64,000 nucleotides of DNA from Zhengitettix transpicula (GCA_037074705.1 JAYJMR010000046.1:67501-131500), one strand, 5' to 3'; counted from the stretch's first letter, positions 1 through 11,948 are shown. Notes: generated by a model not told the origin, from the sequence alone. Numbers and translations: made by a program.

Positions 1-2
1 CT

Positions 3-3000
3 TCCACGCCTAATAATGTTACAAATAATTCTCCCCTAAGTCCTTCAACACCTGTCCCAGTGGCCTCCCGGCAAAGGAACAAACCCAAAAACCCCCGTCG
101 TGATGCCACTCACAGGAAAACGCCTCCCAACACACATATCTCATCTATAGGTATTATACAAAGCCGCTCTTCCCAAAACTCATTTTCCCCCCCGTGCCCA
201 CTGACACACACTTCACCGATACCCTCCTCTAGGACCAGCCACAGCCGCTCGCCCCCCATTGCGCCCTCCACGCCTAATAATGATAAAAACAATTCTCCCC
301 TAGGTCCTTCAACACCTGTCCCAGTGGCCTCCCGGCGAGGGAACAAACCCAAAAACCCCCGTCGTGATGCCACTCACAGGAAATCGCCTCCCAACACACA
401 TATCTCACCTATAGTTATTATACAAAGCCGCTCTTCCCAAAACTCATTATCCCCCCCGTCCCCAAACCCGGCGCGCAGGAGGCCCCAACGGCCAAAACAT
501 GTCCCCCCACCCTACAACCCATCTCCGGCTTCACTTTCCCCTCCCAATAACAACAATTCCTCCACAGCGGGCCCTCAGCCTGGTACCCCACCCCAGCTAT
601 CGTCCCCACCCACACACACCCAATCATTACCGTCCCCCGTATCCATACAACATCGCTCCCCTCCAAACACGTCATCAGCCCCGTCCCCACGACCGACTCG
701 CCGGAGGAGGAAAGATAGGAGAAACCGTGACGCCTCGGGTGTGTTGGTTGGTGACGTGGTGGGTTCTGGCGCCGCGGAAGGGGAGGCTGGGGGTGGGCCG
801 CCTCTGGTCGGGGAAGCTGGTGAGGTTCGGCGGTCAGAGGCGCACCCTATCCCGGACCCTCAATCTATCCCCCCAACACAAAACCCGACCCAAGCACAAT
901 CCCAGGACCCGGAAGCCCTTACACCTGCCCAGCGTCGCTGGCTAGAGCTGTTGCGTACGGCGACTGGCGCGCTGTGGAATGTCTTCGAAAGCGTCGTGGG
1001 TACCATTACCGGGGAAGCCGCTGGTGGTAACCCTGGTGGTGCGCCCGGGCGCCAGAGAAGCCAGGCCCCTCCCAATAACACCGGGAGGCAGGCCCCGCCA
1101 AACACAAACAACCTCGGGCGGCAGGCACCGGCACCTGATGAGCGGAGACGGCGCGGACCCGCGCGCCCCGTCTACGATTCGGCTGCGGCGTCTGCTTTGC
1201 AGAAGCTGTACCGACGTGACCGGCGCAAGGCAATGCGCCAAATCCTGGATGGGCCGTCACCGTTCTGTGCGATTGACGGCCCATCTCTGCGAAGTCATTT
1301 TGCCGGGGTCTTTAGTGGTAGCAACCACACCTATGGGACCCGACCTGGGATTGTTCCGGAGCTTAACTCCGACTCACCCGCCACTGAGGCGGAAGCTGTT
1401 ATCCGTCCCCCCTCCCGACACGAAGTGTGCCGTCGGCTTGCTCGATGCAAGAATACGGCGCCCGGCCCTGACGGGGTACGGTACTCCGACTGGCGGAGAG
1501 CGGATCCCGGTGGCCATGTGCTGACCGAGATATTTGTTCACTGTTGGTCGGAGTGCCGGATTCCGTCGGCGTGGAAGGAATCCCGCACAATCCTCATACA
1601 CAAAGGAGGTAGCCGTGACGAGGTCACTAACTGGCGCCCCCTATCCCTCAGCTCAACGATTGCTAAGCTGTATTCGGGAATATTGGCAGACCGTATCTCC
1701 AGTTGGGCTGTGAGGTGCGGTAAATTGTCACCCGAGCAGAAGGGCTTTCGGGAGGCTGAGGGATGTATGGAGCACAACTTCCTTGTGCAGTCGGCTGTCG
1801 ATTTGGCTCGACGAAACGGGCGACAAGTCTGTTTGGCTTGGTTGGACATCTCCAACGCATTCGGATCGATCCCGCATACCCACGTATTCGGGGTCCTCCG
1901 GGCGATGGGGATGCCCGACCGAGTTGTTAACGTCGTCAAAGAGATGTACGCCGGGTGCACGACGAGGGTGCGCACCCCCGAGGGTTACACGGAGCCTGTG
2001 TGCCTTGATGCGGGAGTGAAGCAGGGATGTCCACTCAGCCCGATCATTTTCAATCTCGCGATCGAGCCGGTCATCAGGACTGCGGCCGCGGCTGCGGGAG
2101 TCAGCGGTTATAGGCTGTATGGTCGCCCAACGTCTGTGCTAGCCTATGCCGACGACATAGTTCTGCTAGCCCGCGACCCGCAGCAACTGCAGACTTTGCT
2201 CGACCGAGTTGGTGTGGCGGCTGAGTGGGCTGGACTCCGCTTCAAACCAGCCAAGTGCGCCACGCTTTGTGTGGACTGTAGGGGGCGGCGGGTGGTGCGT
2301 GACACCACCTTCCATATTCAGGGGGGTGTGCCGAGGGTGCTCGGTGACGGTGACTCCTACAGATACCTAGGTGTTCCCGCTGGCTTCCGGGTTAGCCAGA
2401 CCCCCGACGATGAGTTGCGGGCCCTCGAGGCGGATGTCGGGCTCATCGACTCCAGCTTACTGGCCCCTTGGCAGAAGTTGGACGCGACGAGGACATTTCT
2501 CCTGCCGCGGTTGGACTTCATCCTCCGCGCGGGGGACGTGCCCAAGGCGCCTGTCCGACAAGTTGACAAGGTGGTCCGGGACGCTGTGAAGAGGTGGCTT
2601 TGGCTTCCCCAGCGGGCGTCCGTCGAGCTCATCCGCCTGCCGACCTGGGAGGGCGGTGCTGGTATCCTGCCCTTGACTGACAGCGTCGATATCCTGTCCG
2701 TCTCACATGCGTTTCGCATGCTCCACTGCAGGGACGAGGCCGTTAGGGAAGTAGCGTGGGCGGCGCTAAACTCGGTAATCAAACGGAAAATTAGGCGCGC
2801 CCCCACGAAGGAAGAGGTAGCCTCGTACCTCAGTGGAGATATTAACCAACTATTTAGTAGAGACGGCGGTGATATAGCCTCCATGTGGACGCAAGTAAGG
2901 AAGGCGTCGCGGAGGCTTAGGACGCGCAGCGGAATCCATTGGAGATGGAGTACTGTCCTGGAGGAGATGCAGATCTTGGACGGAGATGGCCTGCCACACA

Positions 3001-3902
3001 ACATCCCGGCAGAAGAAGATGAAGACGTCGCCGTTGCTGAGGCTGATGACACCAGAGAAGACGCCCAGCAACCTAACACCATCCCGGCGACTCCGACCAA
3101 GATCCCGCCATCGGCAATAAAACAACTAGTGCCGTTCCTCAAGAGGAGTATCATCGGAGGTTACAGGCGTAGACTGTTGGCAAAACCGGACCAGGGTAAA
3201 ACACTTTCCTGTTTCAGGTTAGACCCTGCGTCCAACCACTGGATGCGTAATGGACGGTATACGCGGTTCGCTGAGTGGCGCTTTGTACATCGGGCCCGCC
3301 TGGGGGTCGTTCCACTCAACGGCTGCAAGCGCTTTGGGGAGCCCAACGACCGACGCTGCCGCCGGTGCGGTCAGCCCGTGGAGACGCTGCCACACGTCCT
3401 CAATGCGTGTAAATACCATTCGAGGGCGTGGCAGCTTCGCCATGACGGGATACTGCATCGGCTTGCGGCGGCGGTCCAAGGTAAGCCCACCACCGGCACC
3501 CCCCCGAGCATTACTATAAACAAGTCCGTTCCAGGTGATGACAGCGGCCTCCGTCCCGATCTGGTGGTGACGGACACAACATCCAGCTCCGTCACCATGG
3601 TCGATGTCACAGTAACCTTCGAGAACCGCGAGGAAGCGTTCCAGAGGGCCAGGCTGCTTAAATCCGCAAAATACGAGCTCCTGGCGGAGAGGCTCCGGCT
3701 TCGCTACGACGACGTCAAGTTCCACGCCTTCGTCGTCGGCAGCCTCGGCTCCTGGGACCCTGCCAACGACGCGGTACTCCGGGACCTTGGGGTCTCCAGG
3801 CGGTACGCGAAAACTATGAAGAACATCATCGTCTCCGAGACACTGCGGTGGTCGCGTGATATGTATGTGGAGCATATCACGGGCCGCCGACAGTATGTAT
3901 AA
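3..3902 (+). CDS. Retrotransposon A polyprotein: reverse transcriptase plus restriction-like endonuclease (5' partial)
   Basis: The frame is open to the left edge and no ATG is visible near it, so the true start is upstream. Numbering from the GTG codon at 60, 1280 residues follow. Residues 1-370 are low-complexity, rich in Pro, Ser, Asn and Arg, with an 88-residue internal duplication. A conserved pre-RT block with KLYRRDRRKA lies near 382-391 and an APGPDG motif near 468. The RT has LDISNAF (D596), GVKQGCPLS near 652 and the catalytic YADD at 696-699. A CCHC finger follows (C1100, C1103, H1112, C1117). The endonuclease has RPD at 1165-1167 and the paired Asp D1182 in VDVTV, 14 residues apart as in PD-(D/E)xK RLE proteins. 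N-terminal C2H2 fingers, usual in this group, are not visible and may lie off the window. The frame has no stop or frameshift, so it may be active. In this group the protein nicks the target and primes reverse transcription there. Confidence 0.9.
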   Translation, partial: STPNNVTNNSPLSPSTPVPVASRQRNKPKNPRRDATHRKTPPNTHISSIGIIQSRSSQNSFSPPCPLTHTSPIPSSRTSHSRSPPIAPSTPNNDKNNSPLGPSTPVPVASRRGNKPKNPRRDATHRKSPPNTHISPIVIIQSRSSQNSLSPPSPNPARRRPQRPKHVPPPYNPSPASLSPPNNNNSSTAGPQPGTPPQLSSPPTHTQSLPSPVSIQHRSPPNTSSAPSPRPTRRRRKDRRNRDASGVLVGDVVGSGAAEGEAGGGPPLVGEAGEVRRSEAHPIPDPQSIPPTQNPTQAQSQDPEALTPAQRRWLELLRTATGALWNVFESVVGTITGEAAGGNPGGAPGRQRSQAPPNNTGRQAPPNTNNLGRQAPAPDERRRRGPARPVYDSAAASALQKLYRRDRRKAMRQILDGPSPFCAIDGPSLRSHFAGVFSGSNHTYGTRPGIVPELNSDSPATEAEAVIRPPSRHEVCRRLARCKNTAPGPDGVRYSDWRRADPGGHVLTEIFVHCWSECRIPSAWKESRTILIHKGGSRDEVTNWRPLSLSSTIAKLYSGILADRISSWAVRCGKLSPEQKGFREAEGCMEHNFLVQSAVDLARRNGRQVCLAWLDISNAFGSIPHTHVFGVLRAMGMPDRVVNVVKEMYAGCTTRVRTPEGYTEPVCLDAGVKQGCPLSPIIFNLAIEPVIRTAAAAAGVSGYRLYGRPTSVLAYADDIVLLARDPQQLQTLLDRVGVAAEWAGLRFKPAKCATLCVDCRGRRVVRDTTFHIQGGVPRVLGDGDSYRYLGVPAGFRVSQTPDDELRALEADVGLIDSSLLAPWQKLDATRTFLLPRLDFILRAGDVPKAPVRQVDKVVRDAVKRWLWLPQRASVELIRLPTWEGGAGILPLTDSVDILSVSHAFRMLHCRDEAVREVAWAALNSVIKRKIRRAPTKEEVASYLSGDINQLFSRDGGDIASMWTQVRKASRRLRTRSGIHWRWSTVLEEMQILDGDGLPHNIPAEEDEDVAVAEADDTREDAQQPNTIPATPTKIPPSAIKQLVPFLKRSIIGGYRRRLLAKPDQGKTLSCFRLDPASNHWMRNGRYTRFAEWRFVHRARLGVVPLNGCKRFGEPNDRRCRRCGQPVETLPHVLNACKYHSRAWQLRHDGILHRLAAAVQGKPTTGTPPSITINKSVPGDDSGLRPDLVVTDTTSSSVTMVDVTVTFENREEAFQRARLLKSAKYELLAERLRLRYDDVKFHAFVVGSLGSWDPANDAVLRDLGVSRRYAKTMKNIIVSETLRWSRDMYVEHITGRRQYV
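4..470 (+). repeat. In-frame 264-bp-period direct duplication in ORF N-terminus
   Basis: The block starting CCACGCCTAATAATG at 4 recurs at 268, and the block starting GTGGCCTCCCGGC at 60 recurs at 324, so the period is 264 bp (88 codons). Similarity runs about 200 bp per copy with scattered substitutions, then breaks down. The frame is preserved, so the protein carries two copies of a basic, Pro/Ser-rich segment containing NKPKNPRRDATHRK. More copies may lie upstream. Confidence 0.9.
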
Positions 3903-4482
3903 GGATTCTGGAGAGCGGGTTCCTGTATCGTCCGCCTAGAAAAACCACCCTCCCGCCCTACCCTTATTTAAATAATGTCCTGTTGCTTCCAAAAAAAAAA
4001 AAAAAAAAGAAATAGTCCTGAATATCTACTTTTGGCTTTATCCTTTATTTCTCAGGACTATCGGACAGCGACGACCAGCAGATACCTGATTCCGGGATCG
4101 CCTGGAACTTCAAAATCCTGCGACGCTTAGCGACAACGGGTTCCGGATTCTGTACTGCGCGGATGCTCCTCGAGAATCAACAGCAACACGACATCGCCAG
4201 GCATCGTGTTGCGTCACCACCTATTCGAGATGCGGGAGCTACGCTGGCGTTGGGAGCAGCAGAGACGATTGTTTCAAGAAATATAAACAAGACTTGAGAG
4301 GTCATTAAATGACCTAATTTTATTGTAATGAAATAAATAAATATTTCCTTGAGTCCCATTGAAGGGACTAAAAATATAGTTATTAAACCCATGTAAATCT
4401 TAAATTGAGTCCATCAGCGGACTACAACTATTCTAATTGTATATTAATATTTGTAAATATTTCTTGAAAATAAACGTCTTAA
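3903..4482 (+). other. 3' tail of retrotransposon A: UTR, internal A tract and hairpins
   Basis: No convincing gene is seen. An 18-nt A tract occupies 3991-4008. After it come four inverted repeats: TAGTCCTGA with TCAGGACTA at 4013-4060, AGGTCATT with AATGACCT at 4299-4315, AGTCCC with GGGACT at 4352-4369, and AGTCC with GGACT at 4408-4423. Three of them share the AGTCC/GGACT core. An AT-rich stretch with AATAAA-like motifs lies near 4330-4350. The segment stops at U2 nt 39. It may be the element's own 3' UTR, with the hairpins serving RT recognition, or the tail of a second element. A weak open frame of about 90 codons (about 4021-4293) resembles no family I know. Confidence 0.6.
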
Positions 4483-4633
4483 ATCTGTTCTTATCAGCTT
4501 AATATCTGATACGTGGTGCATCGCACCACCAGAATATTAAACTCATTTTTGGAAAATGACGGAGTGTTAGGAGCTTGCTCCACATCTGTCACGGGTTGGC
4601 CCGGCTTTGCAGTATCGCCGGGATCGGCCCACC
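4483..4633 (+). pseudogene. U2: U2 snRNA locus 1, 3' part (nt 39-189), cut by retrotransposon A
   Basis: The 151 bp match nt 39-189 of the intact copy at 24278, including stem-loops IIa and IIb, the Sm site ATTTTTGG, and stem-loops III and IV ending in CCCACC. The first 38 nt are replaced by retrotransposon A. The break lies inside the branch-point recognition sequence, so a functional U2 cannot be made here unless the element is removed. A 3' box (AAAGAAAGA) remains at 4650-4658. Confidence 0.95.
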
Positions 4634-5235
4634 TTATTGAAATTCAAACAAAGAAAGAAGTTTAACATTCTGACGTATCAAATATTGAGTTGGAAGGCAG
4701 GTAAATTTTGAAATAACTGCGATTTCGCATCCAGTACAGGATTCACCTCTCTCGGCAATCATCTTCTCGCAGGCAGGACCGGGCACCAGCGAGTACAAGT
4801 AATTTTCCGGGAGAAGCCGTTGTCCGTGGCCACCAGCTGGACCACGCTCCCTATATATCTTTTGTATTTCGCGAACGTCGTCGTCGCCGCCGCACGCACG
4901 CACGCAAGTACGATAGGATAACGCGCCTTTTACGAATATGTATCTGATACATATGTATTCAAAACATCGTACTTTTTCCGCTCATTTCTTTCGGCTCAAA
5001 GGAAGTGTAATTAATATTCGTTGTTGACGGAAACTGCGTAGCTATATTGAAAACAGGGGTTCGTTGCCGTTAAAGCCTCTTTTAATTCTGTCACTTTCCC
5101 ATAAATCTATCTCGGTTTTATTATAATTTAGACGTAAAATACCGACGTCTGGATTTCGATATACATTTATAAACAATGTATGCAATATACGTTTATTCCA
5201 CCTAGCAGAGCGCCTCTTGGGCGGCCATCGCAAAA
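4634..5235 (+). other. U2 3' spacer block, copy 1 (602 bp)
   Basis: This block follows every U2 copy and is 602 bp in all four (4634, 24467, 41945, 51926). It begins with the 3' box (4650-4658) and contains an imperfect palindrome at 4934-4960 with arms GAATATGTATC and GATACATATGTATTC. A segment at about 4873-4906 (GAACGTCGTCGTCGCCGCCG and on) closely resembles part of the satellite monomer. It ends GCGGCCATCGCAAAA, directly before the first monomer. The reverse-strand frames of 89 and 63 codons recur in all four copies only because the block itself is repeated. I see no gene. Confidence 0.85.
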
Positions 5236-5419
5236 CACGACTGCCCGTTGTAATCTACGAACGTCTTCCTCGCCGCCGCACGCACGCAGCATAGCTGTTG
5301 CAAGCGAACATTAGTAAAAACTTACAAATTAATATTCCGCGGATCGAATTATTTTATAATTTTAATTTCTTCTCTACTAAAGTTTCTTTACATGTATATA
5401 TATATACACTCTTCTGTGA

Positions 5420-5461
<42 letters not shown>

Positions 5462-5644
5462 ACGACTGCCCGTTGTAATCTACGAACGTCTTCCTCGCCG
5501 CCGCACGCACGCAGCATAGCTGTTGCAAGCGAACATTAGTAAAAACTTACAAATTAATATTCCGCGGATCGAATTATTTTATAATTTTAATTTCTTCTCT
5601 ACTAAAGTTTCTTTACATGTATATATATATACACTCTTCTGTGA

Positions 5645-5687
<43 letters not shown>

Positions 5688-5870
5688 ACGACTGCCCGTT
5701 GTAATCTAGGAACGTCTTCCTCGCCGCCGCACGCACGCAGCATAGCTGTTGCAAGCGAACATTAGTAAAAACTTACAAATTAATATTCCGCGGATCGAAT
5801 TATTTTATAATTTTAATTTCTTCTCTACTAAAGTTTCTTTACATGTATATATATATACACTCTTCTGTGA

Positions 5871-5907
<37 letters not shown>

Positions 5908-6090
5908 ACGACTGCCCGTTGTAATCTACGAACGTCTTCCTCGCCGCCGCACGCACGCAGCATAGCTGTTGCAAGCGAACATTAGTAAAAACTTACAAAT
6001 TAATATTCCGCGGATCGAATTATTTTATAATTTTAATTTCTTCTCTACTAAAGTTTCTTTACATGTATATATATATACACTCTTCTGTGA

Positions 6091-6137
<47 letters not shown>

Positions 6138-6320
6138 ACGACTGCCCGTTGTAATCTACGAACGTCTTCCTCGCCGCCGCACGCACGCAGCATAGCTGTT
6201 GCAAGCGAACATTAGTAAAAACTTACAAATTAATATTCCGCGGATCGAATTATTTTATAATTTTAATTTCTTCTCTACTAAAGTTTCTTTAAATGTATAT
6301 ATATATACACTCTTCTGTGA

Positions 6321-6363
<43 letters not shown>

Positions 6364-6546
6364 ACGACTGCCCGTTGTAATCTACGAACGTCTTCCTCGC
6401 CGCCGCACGCACGCAGCATAGCTGTTGCAAGCGAACATTAGTAAAAACTTACAAATTAATATTCCGCGGATCGAATTATTTTATAATTTTAATTTCTTCT
6501 CTACTAAAGTTTCTTTACATGTATATATATATACACTCTTCTGTGA

Positions 6547-6586
<40 letters not shown>

Positions 6587-6769
6587 ACGACTGCCCGTTG
6601 TAATCTACGAACGTCTTCCTCGCCGCCGCACGCACGCAGCATAGCTGTTGCAAGCGAACATTAGTAAAAACTTACAAATTAATATTCCGCGGATCGAATT
6701 ATTTTATAATTTTAATTTCTTCTCTACTAAAGTTTCTTTACATGTATATATATATACACTCTTCTGTGA

Positions 6770-6812
<43 letters not shown>

Positions 6813-6995
6813 ACGACTGCCCGTTGTAATCTACGAACGTCTTCCTCGCCGCCGCACGCACGCAGCATAGCTGTTGCAAGCGAACATTAGTAAAAACTTA
6901 CAAATTAATATTCCGCGGATCGAATTATTTTATAATTTTAATTTCTTCTCTACTAAAGTTTCTTTACATGTATATATATATACACTCTTCTGTGA

Positions 6996-7039
<44 letters not shown>

Positions 7040-7434
7040 ACGACTGCCCGTTGTAATCTACGAACGTCTTCCTCGCCGCCGCACGCACGCAGCATAGCTG
7101 TTGCAAGCGAACATTAGTAAAAACTTACAAATTAATATTCCGCGGATCGAATTATTTTATAATTTTAATTTCTTCTCTACTAAAGTTTCTTTACATGTAT
7201 ATATATATACACTCTTCTGTGAGTTAAAAAAAAAAAAAAAAAAAAAAAAACACGACTGCCCGTTGTAATCTACGAACGTCTTCCTCGCCGCCGCACGCAC
7301 GCAGCATAGCTGTTGCAAGCGAACATTAGTAAAAACTTACAAATTAATATTCCGCGGATCGAATTATTTTATAATTTTAATTTCTTCTCTACTAAAGTTT
7401 CTTTACATGTATATATATATACACTCTTCTGTGA

Positions 7435-7477
<43 letters not shown>

Positions 7478-7660
7478 ACGACTGCCCGTTGTAATCTACG
7501 AACGTCTTCCTCGCCGCCGCACGCACGCAGCATAGCTGTTGCAAGCGAACATTAGTAAAAACTTACAAATTAATATTCCGCGGATCGAATTATTTTATAA
7601 TTTTAATTTCTTCTCTACTAAAGTTTCTTTACATGTATATATATATACACTCTTCTGTGA

Positions 7661-7705
<45 letters not shown>

Positions 7706-7888
7706 ACGACTGCCCGTTGTAATCTAGGAACGTCTTCCTCGCCGCCGCACGCACGCAGCATAGCTGTTGCAAGCGAACATTAGTAAAAACTTACAAATTA
7801 ATATTCCGCGGATCGAATTATTTTATAATTTTAATTTCTTCTCTACTAAAGTTTCTTTACATGTATATATATATACACTCTTCTGTGA

Positions 7889-7926
<38 letters not shown>

Positions 7927-8109
7927 ACGACTGCCCGTTGTAATCTACGAACGTCTTCCTCGCCGCCGCACGCACGCAGCATAGCTGTTGCAAGCGAACA
8001 TTAGTAAAAACTTACAAATTAATATTCCGCGGATCGAATTATTTTATAATTTTAATTTCTTCTCTACTAAAGTTTCTTTACATGTATATATATATACACT
8101 CTTCTGTGA

Positions 8110-8157
<48 letters not shown>

Positions 8158-8340
8158 ACGACTGCCCGTTGTAATCTACGAACGTCTTCCTCGCCGCCGC
8201 ACGCACGCAGCATAGCTGTTGCAAGCGAACATTAGTAAAAACTTACAAATTAATATTCCGCGGATCGAATTATTTTATAATTTTAATTTCTTCTCTACTA
8301 AAGTTTCTTTAAATGTATATATATATACACTCTTCTGTGA

Positions 8341-8385
<45 letters not shown>

Positions 8386-8568
8386 ACGACTGCCCGTTGT
8401 AATCTACGAACGTCTTCCTCGCCGCCGCACGCACGCAGCATAGCTGTTGCAAGCGAACATTAGTAAAAACTTACAAATTAATATTCCGCGGATCGAATTA
8501 TTTTATAATTTTAATTTCTTCTCTACTAAAGTTTCTTTACATGTATATATATATACACTCTTCTGTGA

Positions 8569-8608
<40 letters not shown>

Positions 8609-8791
8609 ACGACTGCCCGTTGTAATCTACGAACGTCTTCCTCGCCGCCGCACGCACGCAGCATAGCTGTTGCAAGCGAACATTAGTAAAAACTTACAAA
8701 TTAATATTCCGCGGATCGAATTATTTTATAATTTTAATTTCTTCTCTACTAAAGTTTCTTTACATGTATATATATATACACTCTTCTGTGA

Positions 8792-8834
<43 letters not shown>

Positions 8835-9017
8835 ACGACTGCCCGTTGTAATCTACGAACGTCTTCCTCGCCGCCGCACGCACGCAGCATAGCTGTTGCA
8901 AGCGAACATTAGTAAAAACTTACAAATTAATATTCCGCGGATCGAATTATTTTATAATTTTAATTTCTTCTCTACTAAAGTTTCTTTACATGTATATATA
9001 TATACACTCTTCTGTGA

Positions 9018-9062
<45 letters not shown>

Positions 9063-9459
9063 ACGACTGCCCGTTGTAATCTACGAACGTCTTCCTCGCC
9101 GCCGCACGCACGCAGCATAGCTGTTGCAAGCGAACATTAGTAAAAACTTACAAATTAATATTCCGCGGATCGAATTATTTTATAATTTTAATTTCTTCTC
9201 TACTAAAGTTTCTTTACATGTATATATATATACACTCTTCTGTGAGTTAAAAAAAAAAAAAAAAAAAAAAAAAAACACGACTGCCCGTTGTAATCTACGA
9301 ACGTCTTCCTCGCCGCCGCACGCACGCAGCATAGCTGTTGCAAGCGAACATTAGTAAAAACTTACAAATTAATATTTCGCGGATCGAATTATTTTATAAT
9401 TTTAATTTCTTCTCTACTAAAGTTTCTTTACATGTATATATATATACACTCTTCTGTGA

Positions 9460-9505
<46 letters not shown>

Positions 9506-9688
9506 ACGACTGCCCGTTGTAATCTACGAACGTCTTCCTCGCCGCCGCACGCACGCAGCATAGCTGTTGCAAGCGAACATTAGTAAAAACTTACAAATTA
9601 ATATTCCGCGGATCGAATTATTTTATAATTTTAATTTCTTCTCTACTAAAGTTTCTTTACATGTATATATATATACACTCTTCTGTGA

Positions 9689-9732
<44 letters not shown>

Positions 9733-9915
9733 ACGACTGCCCGTTGTAATCTAGGAACGTCTTCCTCGCCGCCGCACGCACGCAGCATAGCTGTTGCAAG
9801 CGAACATTAGTAAAAACTTACAAATTAATATTCCGCGGATCGAATTATTTTATAATTTTAATTTCTTCTCTACTAAAGTTTCTTTACATGTATATATATA
9901 TACACTCTTCTGTGA

Positions 9916-9954
<39 letters not shown>

Positions 9955-10138
9955 ACGACTGCCCGTTGTAATCTACGAACGTCTTCCTCGCCGCCGCACG
10001 CACGCAGCATAGCTGTTGCAAGCGAACATTAGTAAAAAACTTACAAATTAATATTCCGCGGATCGAATTATTTTATAATTTTAATTTCTTCTCTACTAAA
10101 GTTTCTTTACATGTATATATATATACACTCTTCTGTGA

Positions 10139-10187
<49 letters not shown>

Positions 10188-10370
10188 ACGACTGCCCGTT
10201 GTAATCTACGAACGTCTTCCTCGCCGCCGCACGCACGCAGCATAGCTGTTGCAAGCGAACATTAGTAAAAACTTACAAATTAATATTCCGCGGATCGAAT
10301 TATTTTATAATTTTAATTTCTTCTCTACTAAAGTTTCTTTAAATGTATATATATATACACTCTTCTGTGA

Positions 10371-10416
<46 letters not shown>

Positions 10417-10599
10417 ACGACTGCCCGTTGTAATCTACGAACGTCTTCCTCGCCGCCGCACGCACGCAGCATAGCTGTTGCAAGCGAACATTAGTAAAAA
10501 CTTACAAATTAATATTCCGCGGATCGAATTATTTTATAATTTTAATTTCTTCTCTACTAAAGTTTCTTTACATGTATATATATATACACTCTTCTGTGA

Positions 10600-10640
<41 letters not shown>

Positions 10641-10823
10641 ACGACTGCCCGTTGTAATCTACGAACGTCTTCCTCGCCGCCGCACGCACGCAGCATAGCT
10701 GTTGCAAGCGAACATTAGTAAAAACTTACAAATTAATATTCCGCGGATCGAATTATTTTATAATTTTAATTTCTTCTCTACTAAAGTTTCTTTACATGTA
10801 TATATATATACACTCTTCTGTGA

Positions 10824-10865
<42 letters not shown>

Positions 10866-11048
10866 ACGACTGCCCGTTGTAATCTACGAACGTCTTCCTC
10901 GCCGCCGCACGCACGCAGCATAGCTGTTGCAAGCGAACATTAGTAAAAACTTACAAATTAATATTCCGCGGATCGAATTATTTTATAATTTTAATTTCTT
11001 CTCTACTAAAGTTTCTTTACATGTATATATATATACACTCTTCTGTGA

Positions 11049-11092
<44 letters not shown>

Positions 11093-11489
11093 ACGACTGC
11101 CCGTTGTAATCTACGAACGTCTTCCTCGCCGCCGCACGCACGCAGCATAGCTGTTGCAAGCGAACATTAGTAAAAACTTACAAATTAATATTCCGCGGAT
11201 CGAATTATTTTATAATTTTAATTTCTTCTCTACTAAAGTTTCTTTACATGTATATATATATACACTCTTCTGTGAGTTAAAAAAAAAAAAAAAAAAAAAA
11301 AAAAACACGACTGCCCGTTGTAATCTACGAACGTCTTCCTCGCCGCCGCACGCACGCAGCATAGCTGTTGCAAGCGAACATTAGTAAAAACTTACAAATT
11401 AATATTTCGCGGATCGAATTATTTTATAATTTTAATTTCTTCTCTACTAAAGTTTCTTTACATGTATATATATATACACTCTTCTGTGA

Positions 11490-11535
<46 letters not shown>

Positions 11536-11722
11536 AAACACGACTGCCCGTTGTAATCTACGAACGTCTTCCTCGCCGCCGCACGCACGCAGCATAGCTG
11601 TTGCAAGCGAACATTAGTAAAAACTTACAAATTAATATTCCGCGGATCGAATTATTTTATAATTTTAATTTCTTCTCTACTAAAGTTTCTTTACATGTAT
11701 ATATATATACACTCTTCTGTGA

Positions 11723-11765
<43 letters not shown>

Positions 11766-11948
11766 ACGACTGCCCGTTGTAATCTACGAACGTCTTCCTC
11801 GCCGCCGCACGCACGCAGCATAGCTGTTGCAAGCGAACATTAGTAAAAACTTACAAATTAATATTCCGCGGATCGAATTATTTTATAATTTTAATTTCTT
11901 CTCTACTAAAGTTTCTTTACATGTATATATATATACACTCTTCTGTGA

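Larger units (their letters stand above)
1..4482 (+). mobile_element. U2-inserted RLE-type non-LTR retrotransposon A (5' end beyond window)
   Basis: The element reads in the same direction as U2 and ends where U2 resumes at nt 39 (position 4483). It has one long ORF with reverse transcriptase, CCHC finger and restriction-like endonuclease, then a 580-bp non-coding tail. No LTRs are seen. The 5' junction lies left of the window, so U2 nt 1-38 of this locus is not visible. The sequence is clearly GC-richer than its surroundings and than retrotransposon B. The C-terminal half of its protein is closely related to that of B, so the two are sister families. From family knowledge the best match is the U2-targeting Utopia lineage of RLE elements; that name is an inference. 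An 18-nt A tract at 3991-4008 lies well before the U2 junction, so the last 474 bp could belong to a second element. Confidence 0.85.

Noticed and set aside
1538..3875. Long reverse-strand ORFs of 145-265 codons across retrotransposon A
   Set aside because: They are antisense to the conserved RT and endonuclease frame and are expected in GC-rich coding DNA.
4021..4293. Open frame of about 90 codons in the tail after retrotransposon A
   Set aside because: It has no recognisable domain and its start is unclear. It could be a remnant of a coding end but cannot be supported.
4634..4903. Reverse-strand 89-codon ORF, also at 24467, 41945 and 51926
   Set aside because: It lies in the U2 3' spacer and overlaps the 3' box. 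It is identical in all copies only because the spacer is repeated, and no domain is recognisable.
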